A stretch of 64,000 nt of DNA from Nicotiana tabacum (lineage: Eukaryota; Streptophyta; Magnoliopsida; Solanales; Solanaceae). The stretch spans positions 147,411,084 through 147,475,083 of the forward strand of contig NC_134101.1 in the NCBI RefSeq assembly GCF_000715075.1, written 5' to 3'. The notes below the pieces were generated by a model that had not been told where the DNA came from, did no database searches, and worked only from the letters and a program-made list of their open reading frames with translations. The translations under genes were made by a program, and so were the position numbers. Shown here in pieces: positions 53,405 to 64,000 of the stretch. The first letter of the stretch is position 1; the number at the start of each line of letters is the position of its first letter.

Positions 53405-54532
53405 CTTCGAGCACTAGGACGAGCGTGTCACCTCGATCTTAGCACCGTATCTGATCAGGATTGAGCATCAGGGAAGTCCCCTTACCTTACTCTGCTTTAT
53501 ATTCGTTGACATAGGGACATGACAAAACTTTAAGTGTGGGGTGGGGGATGGTTGTTATTGTAAAATTGTATAACTTTGTATGGTGTTATTTTTTTTGTTT
53601 GGTATTGTTGGTTTATGTTAGTTAACTTCGACTTGGCCTGAAGACGGACACCTCTCGACGGGTCTCTTGAGGGATATAAGTCGAACAAAAAAAAAGATTT
53701 TCGTTTGATTAGGTAGTGTATCAACTCCGCCTTGGTTTTTCTTTAAACCACGGTTCTTTTCCAAGGGTTTCTATTTGAACCGGGTGTAGTTAGTTTTTCT
53801 TTTTAGTTTAGAAAGTCTTGGGCAAGAAAAAAAAATGGAAATAGGGACCCTTAATGCTATGGTATCTTGAATAAAGACTGCTTTAGTGTGACACTTTGGC
53901 TCTTTAGTTGACTCAAAGAAGGCCTTAAATTATATGTTCCTGAATGGCTCAAGTACTTAGAACAGAGTGTCTGATGATCCTAACTGAATTGAGTCATGTG
54001 CCGTGTGTGAGTGAGGCTTTCTGTATTCTATGTTAAGATTCAATGCCTAGAACTTGCCCTGTGTGTGTGCAAAGCGAAATGGTAGCCTTGTTTGGTCTGG
54101 AAAGTGATATAGGCGTTTCTTTGCTTAACCCTTCTATGTATGCTTGTTCCCACCTAACTGTGTATACTCTAGTCAACCCCATTGAGCCTGTAAGCCTGTT
54201 TTCCTTGGCAACCACATTACAAGCCTAACCCGAGTTTAAATAGCCTATCTTGTTGAACCCTATCACCTCTTAGAAGCACTCAAAGTGTCACGGATATGAA
54301 GAAATATAAGTGTGGGGTGGTTGGTTTGGCTGTTAATTGGAATTAAGGGGACAAGAAGAAAAAAAAAGTGCACTGGTTGATAAACAATATTAAAGGCCAC
54401 AACGGCTTATCAAGCTTCACTTCAACTAGAGAGAGAGAAGCTCTGGCGATTTGGGCGATTATAGGGTGACTAGAGAGAGAAACCTTGCTATGGGCACACC
54501 GGCTGGCGGCCAGCCTGTTCCAATGGCTGGTC
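53405..54532 (+). other. E5 non-coding tail, cut by E6
   Basis: No gene seen. Two purine-rich AAGTGTGGGGTGG motifs (about 53530 and 54309) are typical of Athila tails. The true polypurine tract and 3' LTR are missing, consistent with interruption at 54533. TGGTC (54528-54532) is the expected left TSD of E6. Confidence 0.6.
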
Positions 54533-56703
54533 TGTCACGCCCCAACCTCGGGAAGTGCGACCGGTGCTCAATCGAGTGATCCCAACTGAGCAAGCCTTAT
54601 CAAACACTACCTACCCAGCTTAATATGAATAAGGATACCATGCTTCCATTTATTTAACCAAGGGAAGATAGTGCATCCCACATTACTAGTTCATTTTAAA
54701 TCACCACATCAAACCATAAATGAGTTCCAAGGTTCCATACATTTATATTTTAGAGAAACGGGAGTTAGAATTACAACATAGTTAGTACACCCATCCGACA
54801 CCCACGCATGACCCACACATATGTCTACGGAGCCTCTAAGGATACAAAAGATAAATGTGACAACGCCGACAACAAGGCCCCGGCTATACCTCAAAAGTGA
54901 AGGTCCACAATAAAAAGATGTGCAATATAACCCCTTGAAGGAGGAAGGGGCTCACCAAGTTCTTGAGAAGAACGATGCTCCGCTACACACGATCGGCACT
55001 ATCCGCTAGGGAGCCACCTACATTAATTTAAAAAAATGTAGCACCCCCGGCAAAAGGGACGTTAGTACCATGGAATAGTACTAGTATGTATAACTAAACA
55101 TTATCAAATTAGAAAGAACTTTAATACACAAATAAGGAAATCACAGGTATCACTCCAAAGCTTTAAACGATCACAACATTATCAACATGAAAGAATTACA
55201 CAACCTTCACATCATGTTTCCATAGCCTTTAGTTGGGCATTTCATACTATTCCACATCGTTCACATTACCACCACTATCTTGAGCGGAGTCCGATATCGA
55301 CTCGATCGGCTAGGCCATCTCCCGGAGACGTTACCAATATTCTATTCACACTTTCCAGTTTCAATCATCAATGCATAACCGCCATGTGTATATGTCATGG
55401 CGTCCGATCACGGCCCAATCGGCTAGGCCACCTTACCGAGGCAATACCATTTTCCATTATTCTTCCTACTCCAATCTTTGGTTACACATATATTAGTTTA
55501 CCGGCACTTGGGGCCACAATTTTCACATTCCACAATTCACGTTTCACATTGTTCCCATTTTCAACATTAGGTTTGTAATTCAAGAGAGTATGGCACACAA
55601 GAGCAAATAAGGTTGTAGGCATAGATGAGACTTCATGTAAATGGCACAACAACGCACTTCAATTTCAATCTAAGGTCTAAGCATTTTGATACATGATTCA
55701 TAGTCCTTGCACCTTTTCAAATTATCAAGAATAGCACGTTGATCAATTTGAGACACAGTTTCCATGCATATAAGTTGCAACACCAAGTCAAGTGAAATAG
55801 CAATCAATACAACAATTCAATTTAATCTTACCGTACTCACACAACCAACGATGAAGCTCAATTTCTAAAAGATGGGGTTTTAGCCATACATACCTCAATA
55901 AAGCTTTCCTTATTCCTTAAAAAATTCCGAAACTTTTAGCACTTCGATCTATTGTGTAAGAATTACAAATTAAACCGAGAATTAGAGACGAGATTGAGAT
56001 TCTAGCTTGTTTTGAGCATACTATCAAACACCAAAGGTGCATTGTGATCTTATGCCCTTTTTGAGAGAAATTTCTATCATTTTATACCCCAATTGCTTTC
56101 TTTTTAGTTCACTACCTCCCAATATTCTATGGTGTGATATGCATGCAAGAAATTCATTCTTATACCCATGAATTACTTCACTAGTGATCCCTTATTGCTA
56201 AGCATAGGAATAAGAGCTGAGGTAATGAAGTCTTACCTCTTAGGATGAAGATTTAGTGTCCTCACTTGATTATCTTCAAAGATTTGGCAAGGTTTCATGG
56301 AGTAATATGATGGGAACCACTTCCCTCTCTAAGACCCTCTCTATATCTCTAAAAACATCTGGAAATATGCTCAAAACGAGCTATAACACCGAATATATCG
56401 ATAAGGGGTCGGGTTTAAATTAAAAAATTGGAGCCCTAAGTCAGGTCTGCGATCGCAAAGTGGAAATGCGGCCCGCAGAATGGACCGCAAAAGTGCTCCC
56501 AAAATCTAAACATTCTGTCTGGCTATGCGGCAAAAATACGGTCCGCATACCCGTTCTGCGGTAGCATAATGCACCGCAAAACTGCTCCTTACAATATTAA
56601 CTTTTTAATGCACTGTTCAATCCAAAGGGGTATCCTAACACATGCTCCTAACTTGGCACCACGGGATTCGGGGTTCTGAGTAGGAAATTCACGGGGCCTT
56701 ACA
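54533..56703 (-). repeat. E6 3' LTR
   Basis: On the minus strand TGTAAGGCCCCGTG...GGGGCGTGACA. It contains a GC-palindrome cluster at 56448-56580 near its start (U3 side). CGATCGGCTAGGCCA appears twice (55302 and 55418), with short sequence-related neighbours. Confidence 0.88.
56448..56580. repeat. GC-palindrome cluster in E6 LTR
   Basis: TGCGATCGCA, TGCGGCCCGCA, GGACCGCA, ACGGTCCGCA, TGCGGTAGCA and GCACCGCA within 133 bp, in an AT-rich LTR. Confidence 0.8.
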
Positions 56704-57077
56704 TCCTCCCCCATTTAAGATCATTCGTCCTCGAATGAGGATCAAGGTTCACTTATTAACAGTCTTAGTGCAATCTTCTATTCTTTATAACCTGAAACAT
56801 GTTGCCAGTCCCCAAATTTAGCTAACTCCCTATATTTCCAAAAATTTCGCCAGAGTTTCCTTTGTATTTAGGCCTATCCACCTATCAGAGAGCCCCAGAA
56901 ACATATCCTAACAGCGGGTACACATTCCATGGAATAAGACATGACATACCTCATACAATACTAACCATGGCCGCATTTGAAACATGTATATATATAACCA
57001 AAACAGGACAGTTTTACATAGATCAAATCAGAAGATAAGAGTTCATAGGAGCTAAGTGTATAAAAGCTATTACATGA
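56704..57077 (-). other. E6 3' untranslated segment
   Basis: Between the chromodomain stop and the LTR; AT-rich, nothing coding. Contains the PPT at its left edge. Confidence 0.6.
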
Positions 57078-60000
57078 CTATTCGAACAAATGTGGGTACT
57101 TCTTTTTCATCTCATCCTCAGCTTCCCAAGTTGCTTCCTCAACTTGCTGGTTTAGCCATAACACTTTCACGGATGCAATTTCCTTATTCCTCAATTTTCG
57201 AACTTGCCGATCAAGAATGGCAACTAGAACTTCTTCATATGACAGCTCTTCATTAACCTCAATAGTCTCAACTGGAACAATAGAGGACGGATCTCCCACT
57301 ACCTTTCTCTACATGGACACATGAACGACCGGGTGTACCATTGACATCTCGGGTGGCAGCTCGAGCTTGTATGCCACCTGACCAATCCTTTGAATGATTC
57401 TGTACGGTCCAACATACCTCAGACTCAATTTTCCCTTCTTTTCGAACCGCATGATTCCCTTTATAGGGGAAACCTTTAGAAATACCCAATCATCTTCTTT
57501 GAACGCTAAATCTCTGTGATGCACATCCGAATAGGATTTTTGGCGACTCTGAGCAGTTTTCAATCTCTCCTTAATAATCTTGAATTTCTTCATGGCCTGA
57601 TGCACGAGGTCTGGCCCTATCAATTCCGCTTCTGCAACCTCCAACCACCCAATGGGAGACCTATATCTCCTACCATACAGTGCTTCGAATGGTGCTATCT
57701 GGATACTAGCGTGGAAGCTGTTGTTGTAAGAAAATTCTATGAGTGGAAAATGGTCATTCCAACTACCCTTGAAATCAAGAGTACAAGCGCGCAACATGTC
57801 TTCAAGTGTCTGAATAGTCTGCTTTGCTTGACCATCGGTTTGTGGATGAAAAGTTGTGCTAAGATTTACCTGCATACCCAAACCTTGCTGAAACTTCTTC
57901 CAAACGTTGGCTGTGAACTGAGCCCCTCAATCTGAAATGATTGAGACAGGAGTGCCATGTAACCTGACTATTTCTTTGATATACAACTGAGCATACCGTT
58001 CCGTTGTGTCGGTAGATTTGACTGGTAGGAAGTGCGCTGACTTTGTGAGTCGATCAACAATCTCCCAAATTGAGTCGAACTTGCGTGGAGTGCATGGTAA
58101 CCCTACCACAAAATCCATGTTGATCATCTCCCATTTCCACATTGGAATTTCTATGCTTTGAGCCAATCCACCGGGCCTTTGGTGTTCGGCCTTTACTTGC
58201 TGACAATTCGGACATTTTGCCATAAAGTCCACCACGTATTTCTTCATGTTATTCCACCAATAAATTTCCTTGAGATCATGATATATTTTCGTGGAACCTG
58301 GGTGCACGGAATACCTGGAAGTGTGAGCTTCTGCCATGATCCTTTCCCGAAGACCGTCGATATCAGGAACATATAGATGGTCTTGGTACCGTAGGGTACC
58401 ATCATTCATGCCAAAGGAAAAAGCTGTGGTTTTGTCTTTGAGAATCCACTCTTTCAGTTATCCTAACAACGGATCCACGAATTGCTTCTCTTTCACCTCT
58501 GCCACAAGCGATGATTCAGCCCTATTCTGCACAATTATCCCTCCTTCATTAGAGTCCGCAAGGCGAACTACCAAACTAACCAACTGTTGAACCTCCCAGC
58601 CAACGGCCTTTGATGGGCCTCCAAATGAGCTAAAGTTCCCATGGATTTTTGACTAAGTGCATCTGCCACAACATTAGCCTTTCCCGGGTGATAGAGAATA
58701 TCAATGTCATAGTCCTTGAGTAACTCTAGCCATCTTCTTTGCCTCAAATTCAACTCTTTCTGCTTGAAAATATATTGAAGGCTCTTATGATCCGTAAATA
58801 CATCCACATGGACCCCATACAAATAATGTCGCCAAATCTTTAGTGCAAACACCACTGCCGCAAGCTCTAAGTCATGAGTTGGATAGTTCTTTTCATGATT
58901 CCTTAGTTGCCTAGAAGCGTAGGCTATAACCTTGTCATGTTGCATTAACACACACCCAAGCCTGATCCTAGAAGTATCGCAATATACCACAAATCCCTCT
59001 ATACCCTATGGTAGGGTTAACACCGGCGCTGTAGTGAGTCTTGATTTTAATTCCTGGAATCTCTTTTCACAAGCATCGGACCACTAGAACTTAACTGCTT
59101 TCAGGGTCAATTTAGTCAATGGAGAGGCAAGAGTAGAAAACCCCTCCACAAACCTCCTGTAGTACCCAGCTAAGCCTAAGAAACTGCGAATCTCAGTTGG
59201 AGTGGTAGGTCTAGGCCAATTTTTCACTGCTGCAATCTTTTGAGGATCAACCATAATTCCTTCCCTGGAGACGATATGACCCAAGAACGTGACGGATTCA
59301 AGCCAAATTCACACTTCGAAAACTTAGCATACAGTTGATGTTGCTGAAGGGTCTGCAGAACTGCCCTGAGATGGTTAGCATGATCTTCTTGACTTTGGGA
59401 ATATACGAGAATATCGTCAATGAATACTATCACAAAAGAGTCTAGAAATGGCTTGAAGATTCACTTCATAAGATCCATGAAAGCTGTCGGGGCATTTGTT
59501 AGCCCAAAAGACATTACCAAAAATTCAAAGTGCCCATACCGAGTCCTGAAAGCTGTCTTTCGAATATCCTGCTCCCTTATCTTCAATTGATGATACCCGG
59601 ACCGCAAGTCAACCTTTGAAAAACACACAGCACCCTGCAATTGATCAAACAAGTCATCTATTCTAGGCAGAGGTTATTTATTTTTGATTGTGACTTTGTT
59701 GAGATGTCGGTAGTCAATACACATTCGCAAAGACAGATCTTTCTTCCTTACAAACAAGACCGGTGCGCCCTATGGAGACACACTCGGCCGGATGAAACCC
59801 TTTTCTAGCAAGTCCTTCAATTGTTCATTTAGCTCTTTCAATTCCGCCGGTGCCATTCTATAAGGTAGAGTTGATATAGGTTGCGTGCTTGGTATCACTT
59901 CGATCCCAAAATCAATCTCCCTGTCCGGTGGAATCCCAGGGAGTTCATCTGGAAAGACGTCCAGAAATTCATTCACAACTGGTACAGACTCAAGGCTAAG

Positions 60001-60639
60001 CACCTCGGCATTGGTGTCCGTGACCCGAACTAGATGATAGATACACCCCTTCTTCATCATCTTTGCGGCCTTAAGGTAGGAAATAAATCGACCTCTAGGA
60101 ACTACATTATCTCCCTTCCATTCAATAACGGGCTAATTAGGAAATTCAAGCCTAATGGTTCTAGTCCGACAATCAAGTTTGGCAAAGCATGAATAAAGCC
60201 AATCCATCCCCATTATTACGTCAAAATCAACCATCCCCAATTCAATAAGATCGGCCATGGTATCCCTACCACGCACCGTGACAGTACAACTTCTATAAAC
60301 TTGAGCAGCCAAAATTGACTCACCGACCGGAGTAGATACTGAGAATGATTCTTGAAGTTGTTCTGGTTCTATCCCGAATTCCATAGCAACAAAAGGGGTA
60401 ACATAGGACAAGGTGGAACTGGGGTCAATAAGTGCATACACATCATGAGGTTGAACAGTCAGAATACTTGTAACAATATCTGGAGAAGCCTCTACAGTCT
60501 GGCGGCCACTCATAGCATAGAACCGGCTGGGTCCTCCTGAACTCTGCGCACCACCCCTAGCTGCACCTCGCCCTGCGGGTGTTGGGGTACCTCGAGTTGG
60601 AGAGGGGGCTGAAGATGTAGCAGCTACCTGGCTAGATGA
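57078..60639 (-). pseudogene. pol: E6 gag end and pol, broken
   Basis: Right to left: Ser/Gly-rich Gag tail (60639-60500), protease ALIDPSSTLSYV (60443-60408; DPS instead of the usual DPG), RT with [29 protein letters not shown] and [10 protein letters not shown] (59430-59401), RNase H with [11 protein letters not shown] and [15 protein letters not shown] (58986-58830), integrase with HTSRYSVH and CPNCQ zinc finger, INMDFVVGLP, ISD and GQAKQTIQ. The usual catalytic Glu of GQSERT is Lys here (about 57830), and TGA follows ISD at 57928. The last frame (57299-57078) is the chromodomain, VLWLNQQVEEATWEAEDEM. More than six stops or shifts make it non-functional. Confidence 0.9.
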
Positions 60640-60897
60640 TGTGCCAGAGAATTTAGGCACATTTCAATACTAATTGCTTAGATTTTAGCTTGTTTTGAAT
60701 GCAATTAACTCCCTTACTTATGTAATTTTAGTGTTTTTGCAGTAATGAAGTTTAAGGACCCAAGAGCATGGAAATGAAAGCAAAAAGCCACAAAAAGACA
60801 AGGAAAGAGCAAAATTTAGCAAAAATGTGGATATGCGACGTATGTGCAAAGTATCTCAAATCAAAACAGAAAGTTAGCCAAAATCTGGTGCAAGAAA

Positions 60898-61130
60898 TGC
60901 GGTCCAGAATGCGATCGCATAACAGGTTTGCGGACCGCATAATGGACCGCAAACTCATGAAGAGAAGTGTTGATGGTGGAAAATGCAACGCAGAATGCGA
61001 TCGCATAGCTGGAATGCGGTCAGCAAACCCACAATGCGATGATGGCCTGGAAACTAGGGTTTTGAAGTGCGATGGCCATGAAGAGAATGCGGACCGCATG
61101 TCTGATTTGCGACAGAAATGTGGTCGCATA
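60898..61130. repeat. GC-palindrome cluster in E7 LTR
   Basis: ATGCGGTCC, ATGCGATCGCAT (twice), TTGCGGACCGCAT, GGACCGCA, ATGCGGACCGCAT, TTGCGACA and GGTCGCAT in 233 bp, ending about 50 bp before the TATA box. Confidence 0.85.
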
Positions 61131-61182
61131 CTTGACCTGAAAGGGCATTTTTGTCCGTTTTCTGTCTCGATTTTTGGCCCTC

Positions 61183-61190
61183 TATAAATA
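61183..61190 (+). promoter_or_regulatory. TATA box of E7 LTR
   Basis: CCTCTATAAATAGA, the clearest TATA box in the window, just downstream of the palindrome cluster. Confidence 0.65.
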
Positions 61191-62073
61191 GATTTATTGT
61201 GATTTTGTGGGCTCATCTGGTCTAACTTTGAACATACAATACAAGGCATTAATATTCCTCTCTTTTGGAAGTTTTTGGGTCAAGAATCTTTCACTTTGTA
61301 AGCTTTATGGCATGAAATAGTGTCTTCCTTTTGTATTTTACCATGTCTAGCTAACTTTAAATACTAAGGTTGTGGACCGTAAATGGGTGTCATGTTAATG
61401 GGTGTTTAACATTGAATATATATATAATGGTTGGTTGATATTTATTTACTTCTCATTCTTCATTTATTGTTGGTGGTTGCAAACATTAACAAGTGCCATT
61501 AAATTCTTGATTTGCTTGGGAAAGTGGGTTGGAATTTGAAGAAGTAAATATCAAAGACTCAAGGCTTTAAACCTTGTTTAATAGAATCACTTAGGAATAA
61601 GTGGGTTTTATTTGGCATATATTGATTGTTCTTAATTGCAACTCTTTTATATTGTGAAAAAATCATAAAGAGGAAATACTACCCAACTATTGAAAAATAT
61701 TTGGTAGACATTTAGACATCATTTGCATATCGAAGGACCTTCCATTAGAAATATATCATATTAACACCGATAGCATTACACTTCATTAAAGGGGACACAA
61801 CCTTGGTTTCTTTAATCAAATTATTTACATTCTCAATATTTCAACTAGTTGTTACTTCAAATCAAACTCAACTCATACTCTTGTTACCATTAATTCATAC
61901 TCTTGTTACCATTAAATGGATAGAACTACGACTTTAGTCGAGCAACACACTAATCGAGTAACCTTTTCACACCTATTCCCTGTGGGATTCGACCCCAACC
62001 TTGTTGGGTTATTATATTTGACACCGACCGCCTTACACTATTTATTAAAATGTAATTTGAGCGTATCAAATTT

Positions 62074-62091
62074 TGGCGTCGTTGCCGGGGA
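62074..62091 (+). other. E7 primer binding site (tRNA-Asp type)
   Basis: TGGCGTCGTTGCCGGGGA, one base from the expected complement of tRNA-Asp. Confidence 0.88.
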
Positions 62092-62188
62092 ATACGGTTT
62101 TGAAATTACTAATTAGTGTGTGCTTTACTTTACGTCTTATTCTATTCCATCACACTTTGCTTGTTTTGCTTGGTATTGATCGGAAAAC

Positions 62189-64000
62189 ATGTCTAAGTAT
62201 GGTGATGACGTAGAGGCAGAAATGGGAGAAAATCCTTTTGCGGACATCACATTGAGGATACAAATACTATTGTACCTCCTTATGCTCAAAGTGGAGGGGT
62301 TTTTCAAGAATTTCACTGATGATGATCCGACACAACATCTTAGAAACTTCTTGGGTGTGTGTGCAATGCATAAGCAGAATAATGTCTCTGATGATGCCCT
62401 AAGGTTGAGATGCTTCAAGTATTCTCTAGCTGGGGATGCAAGGAAATGGCTCCAAAATCTTCCCCCAAACTCCATTCATTCTTGGGCCGAACTTGTCTGA
62501 GCCTTCTTGTCTAAATGGTTCCCGCAAAGTAAGAAGTCGGAGCTCCGGGATAAAATTTTCTTTTTCAAGCAAGTACCGGGAGAACATCTACATGAGGCAT
62601 GGGATCGTTTCAAATTATATTTGGTGAGATCTCCCAACCATGGTTTTCCGGATTCTATTTTGTTGGAGAAATTCTACATGGGCTTGGATCCTATGAACCA
62701 ATATATAGCCAAGAATGCAGCTGCCAGATCTTTCATGGACAAATCATTCGCAAGGGTGACACAAATACTTGACAAAATGGCAAAGTATAATCAAGCATGG
62801 CACTCCGAAGATACCACAGGTGGAATTACATATGGTTCTCCTTCCTTGAGCAACATGATCAAGGAAAATCAAGAGAGAGAGATCAAGTGATTGCGGGGCT
62901 TGCTACAAATGTTAATGTGTTGACAAAGATGTTCACCGAAAGACAAACAAAGAAGGTAAATATGGTTGAGGATGTGCAACCCGTATCCAATGAGGATTTT
63001 GAGGAAGCAAATTATGTCAACAACTCTCAAGGAGGGTACCAAAGGCAACAATACCAAGGTTAAGGACAACAAAACCAATGGAGGCCTAAGCCGCAAGGGC
63101 AAGGCCACCAACAATGGTGAAATGATCAAGGTGGCTCAAACCAAGAAAATTGGAACAACAACAATAACTTCTCAAACCGGAGTTCAAACCCTTATGTTCC
63201 CCCAAAGGGTCACTATTCAAATCAAGGTTCCTCAAGCGAGTCTAAGTTGGAAAGTATGCTTGAACGGGTATTGCAAAATCAAGAAAACTTCGACACTTCT
63301 ATGAGGAACATGACCGAGCTTGTTGGATCTCATACCGCATCCATTCAAAAATTGGAGATGCAAATGAGAGACCTCTCTAGGGAGAAAAATCCAAAGCAAA
63401 AGGGAACACCCCCTAGTGACACAATTGCGAACCCAAAGGGTAGTGGGAGTGGCCCAACTTCTCATGTCATGGCAATGACTACTAGGAGTGGGAAGGTACT
63501 ACAAGGAGAGGGTGACAAGTTGTTGAGATAGAAGAGTTCGAGAAAGGGGTTGAGGTTGAAGAGCCAAGTGTTGTCGAAATTGAGAAAATTCCGGAAGATG
63601 CGCAAATGCAAGAAGAGAACTGGGAAGCGGTAAAGGAAAAGGTAAAAGAGACACCAAAAATACTTCCACCTATTCCTAGACCTCCTCCTCCATTCCCTCA
63701 AAGACTTGCTAGGAAGGTTGATGATAGCAAACTCGAGAAGTTCTACGACATTCTCAAGCAATTATCGGTGAATATCCCATTTGTGGAAGCATTTCAAGAG
63801 ATGCTGGGTTTTGCTAAGTATTTGAAAGATTTGATCACCAAGAAGAAAACCACCGAAAATGAAGTGGTGAATGTGACTCACCGGATTAGTTCCATCATTG
63901 CAACATCACCCGTTCAAAACAAAGAGGACCTGTGAGCTTTTACCATTCCTTGTACCATCGGGGTACATGATTTTGCAAGAGCCCTTTGTGATAATGGAGC
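62189..64000 (+). pseudogene. gag: E7 gag and start of protease, broken, truncated by window
   Basis: ATG 62189 (MSKYGDDVEAEMGENPFAD). Gag core: DDDPTQHLRNFLGVC, LRCFKYSLAGDARKWLQNLP, FLSKWFPQSKKSELRDKI, GEHLHEAWDRFKLYLVRSP and LLEKFYMGLDP. One TGA (62498) and one at 62888 interrupt the first frame, and shifts follow near 62850, 63100 and 63530. Later parts are GSHTASIQKLEMQMRDLS (coiled coil), VMAMTTRSGK, PPPPFPQRLARK (63679-63714) and KLEKFYDILKQLSVNIPF. Protease begins [19 protein letters not shown] at the right edge, where the usual active-site LGAS context reads NGA. Confidence 0.85.

Larger units (their letters stand above)
44248..54532 (+). mobile_element. E5: Athila-like retrotransposon with extra 3' gene, right end outside the view
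   Basis: 5' LTR 44248-45544, tRNA-Asp-type PBS, gag, protease, RT, RNase H, integrase, then a leader with an intron and a separate gene in the env position, then a non-coding tail cut at 54532 by E6. The tRNA-Asp PBS and the extra post-pol gene fit the Athila lineage. GTAGA (44243-44247) is the expected left TSD. The 3' LTR is not in the window. Confidence 0.85.
54533..60639 (-). mobile_element. E6: Tekay-type chromovirus on the minus strand, 5' part missing
   Basis: 3' LTR 54533-56703, PPT AATGGGGGAGGA just before it, pol with C-terminal chromodomain, RNase H, RT, protease and the end of gag. At about 60640 the sequence switches to the LTR of E7, so the rest of gag and the 5' LTR are displaced beyond the window. 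Same lineage as E2 but a different family. Confidence 0.87.
60640..62068 (+). repeat. E7 5' LTR
   Basis: Proposed start TGTGCCAGAG, which itself is a small hairpin (TGTGCC/GGCACA, 60640-60661); end GCGTATCA. TATAAATA lies at 61183-61190. The right end is firm because of the PBS; the left end could be off by a few bases. Confidence 0.72.
60640..64000 (+). mobile_element. E7: Athila-like retrotransposon, 5' part
   Basis: 5' LTR, tRNA-Asp PBS and gag up to the start of protease, running off the right edge. It interrupts the gag region of E6; GATGA (60635-60639) would be its left TSD. Distinct family from E5: the LTRs do not align, though both have a GC-palindrome cluster upstream of the TATA box. 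Confidence 0.85.

Overview
This window is plant nuclear DNA dominated by LTR retrotransposons. It contains one ordinary host gene, a four-exon ammonium transporter of the AMT2/3/4 (MEP-like) type on the minus strand at 25448-28037. The long Tat and chromovirus LTRs, the GT-AG introns and the repeat families point to a large-genome dicot. From remembered resemblance of these families I infer Solanaceae, most likely Nicotiana; no database search was possible.

Layout. 1-10473: 3' part of a Ty3/gypsy Tat-lineage element (E1): reverse transcriptase (RT) end, two RNase H domains, integrase (IN), a 3.6-kb non-coding tail with hairpins and a 28-copy 41-bp tandem array, and a 4.2-kb 3' LTR. 10474-12863: older chromovirus LTR pieces in head-to-head inverted arrangement; E1 had inserted into the first of them. 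13143-22796: a whole but decayed Tekay-type chromovirus (E2) with both LTRs, primer binding site (PBS), polypurine tract (PPT) and near-matching 5-bp target site duplication (TSD). 22797-25447: AT-rich DNA with a copia gag relic. 25448-28037: the AMT gene. 28506-39640: a complete Tat-lineage element on the minus strand (E3), with a perfect 5-bp TSD, landing 463 bp upstream of the AMT start codon. It carries a five-exon gene in antisense between pol and the 3' LTR. 40011-64000: a nest of elements: a Reina/Galadriel-like chromovirus (E4) broken by an Athila-like element (E5), itself interrupted by a minus-strand Tekay-like element (E6), whose gag region is interrupted by another Athila-like element (E7) that runs off the window.

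All retroelement coding regions carry stops or frameshifts, mostly CGA-to-TGA, CAG-to-TAG or TGG-to-TAG type changes expected from decay of methylated cytosine. The 804-codon E1 pol frame is the least damaged. The AMT frame is uninterrupted across all four exons and predicts 473 residues, so it is probably functional.

The most interesting signals are non-coding. Three tandem hairpins in the E1 tail differ by compensatory base changes. A second, conserved hairpin brackets the same tail. Clusters of short GC-rich palindromes built on CGCA/TGCG recur inside LTRs of otherwise unrelated element lineages (Tekay and Athila). The E3 antisense gene has a spliced structure and a promoter-like region with paired TGACG boxes.
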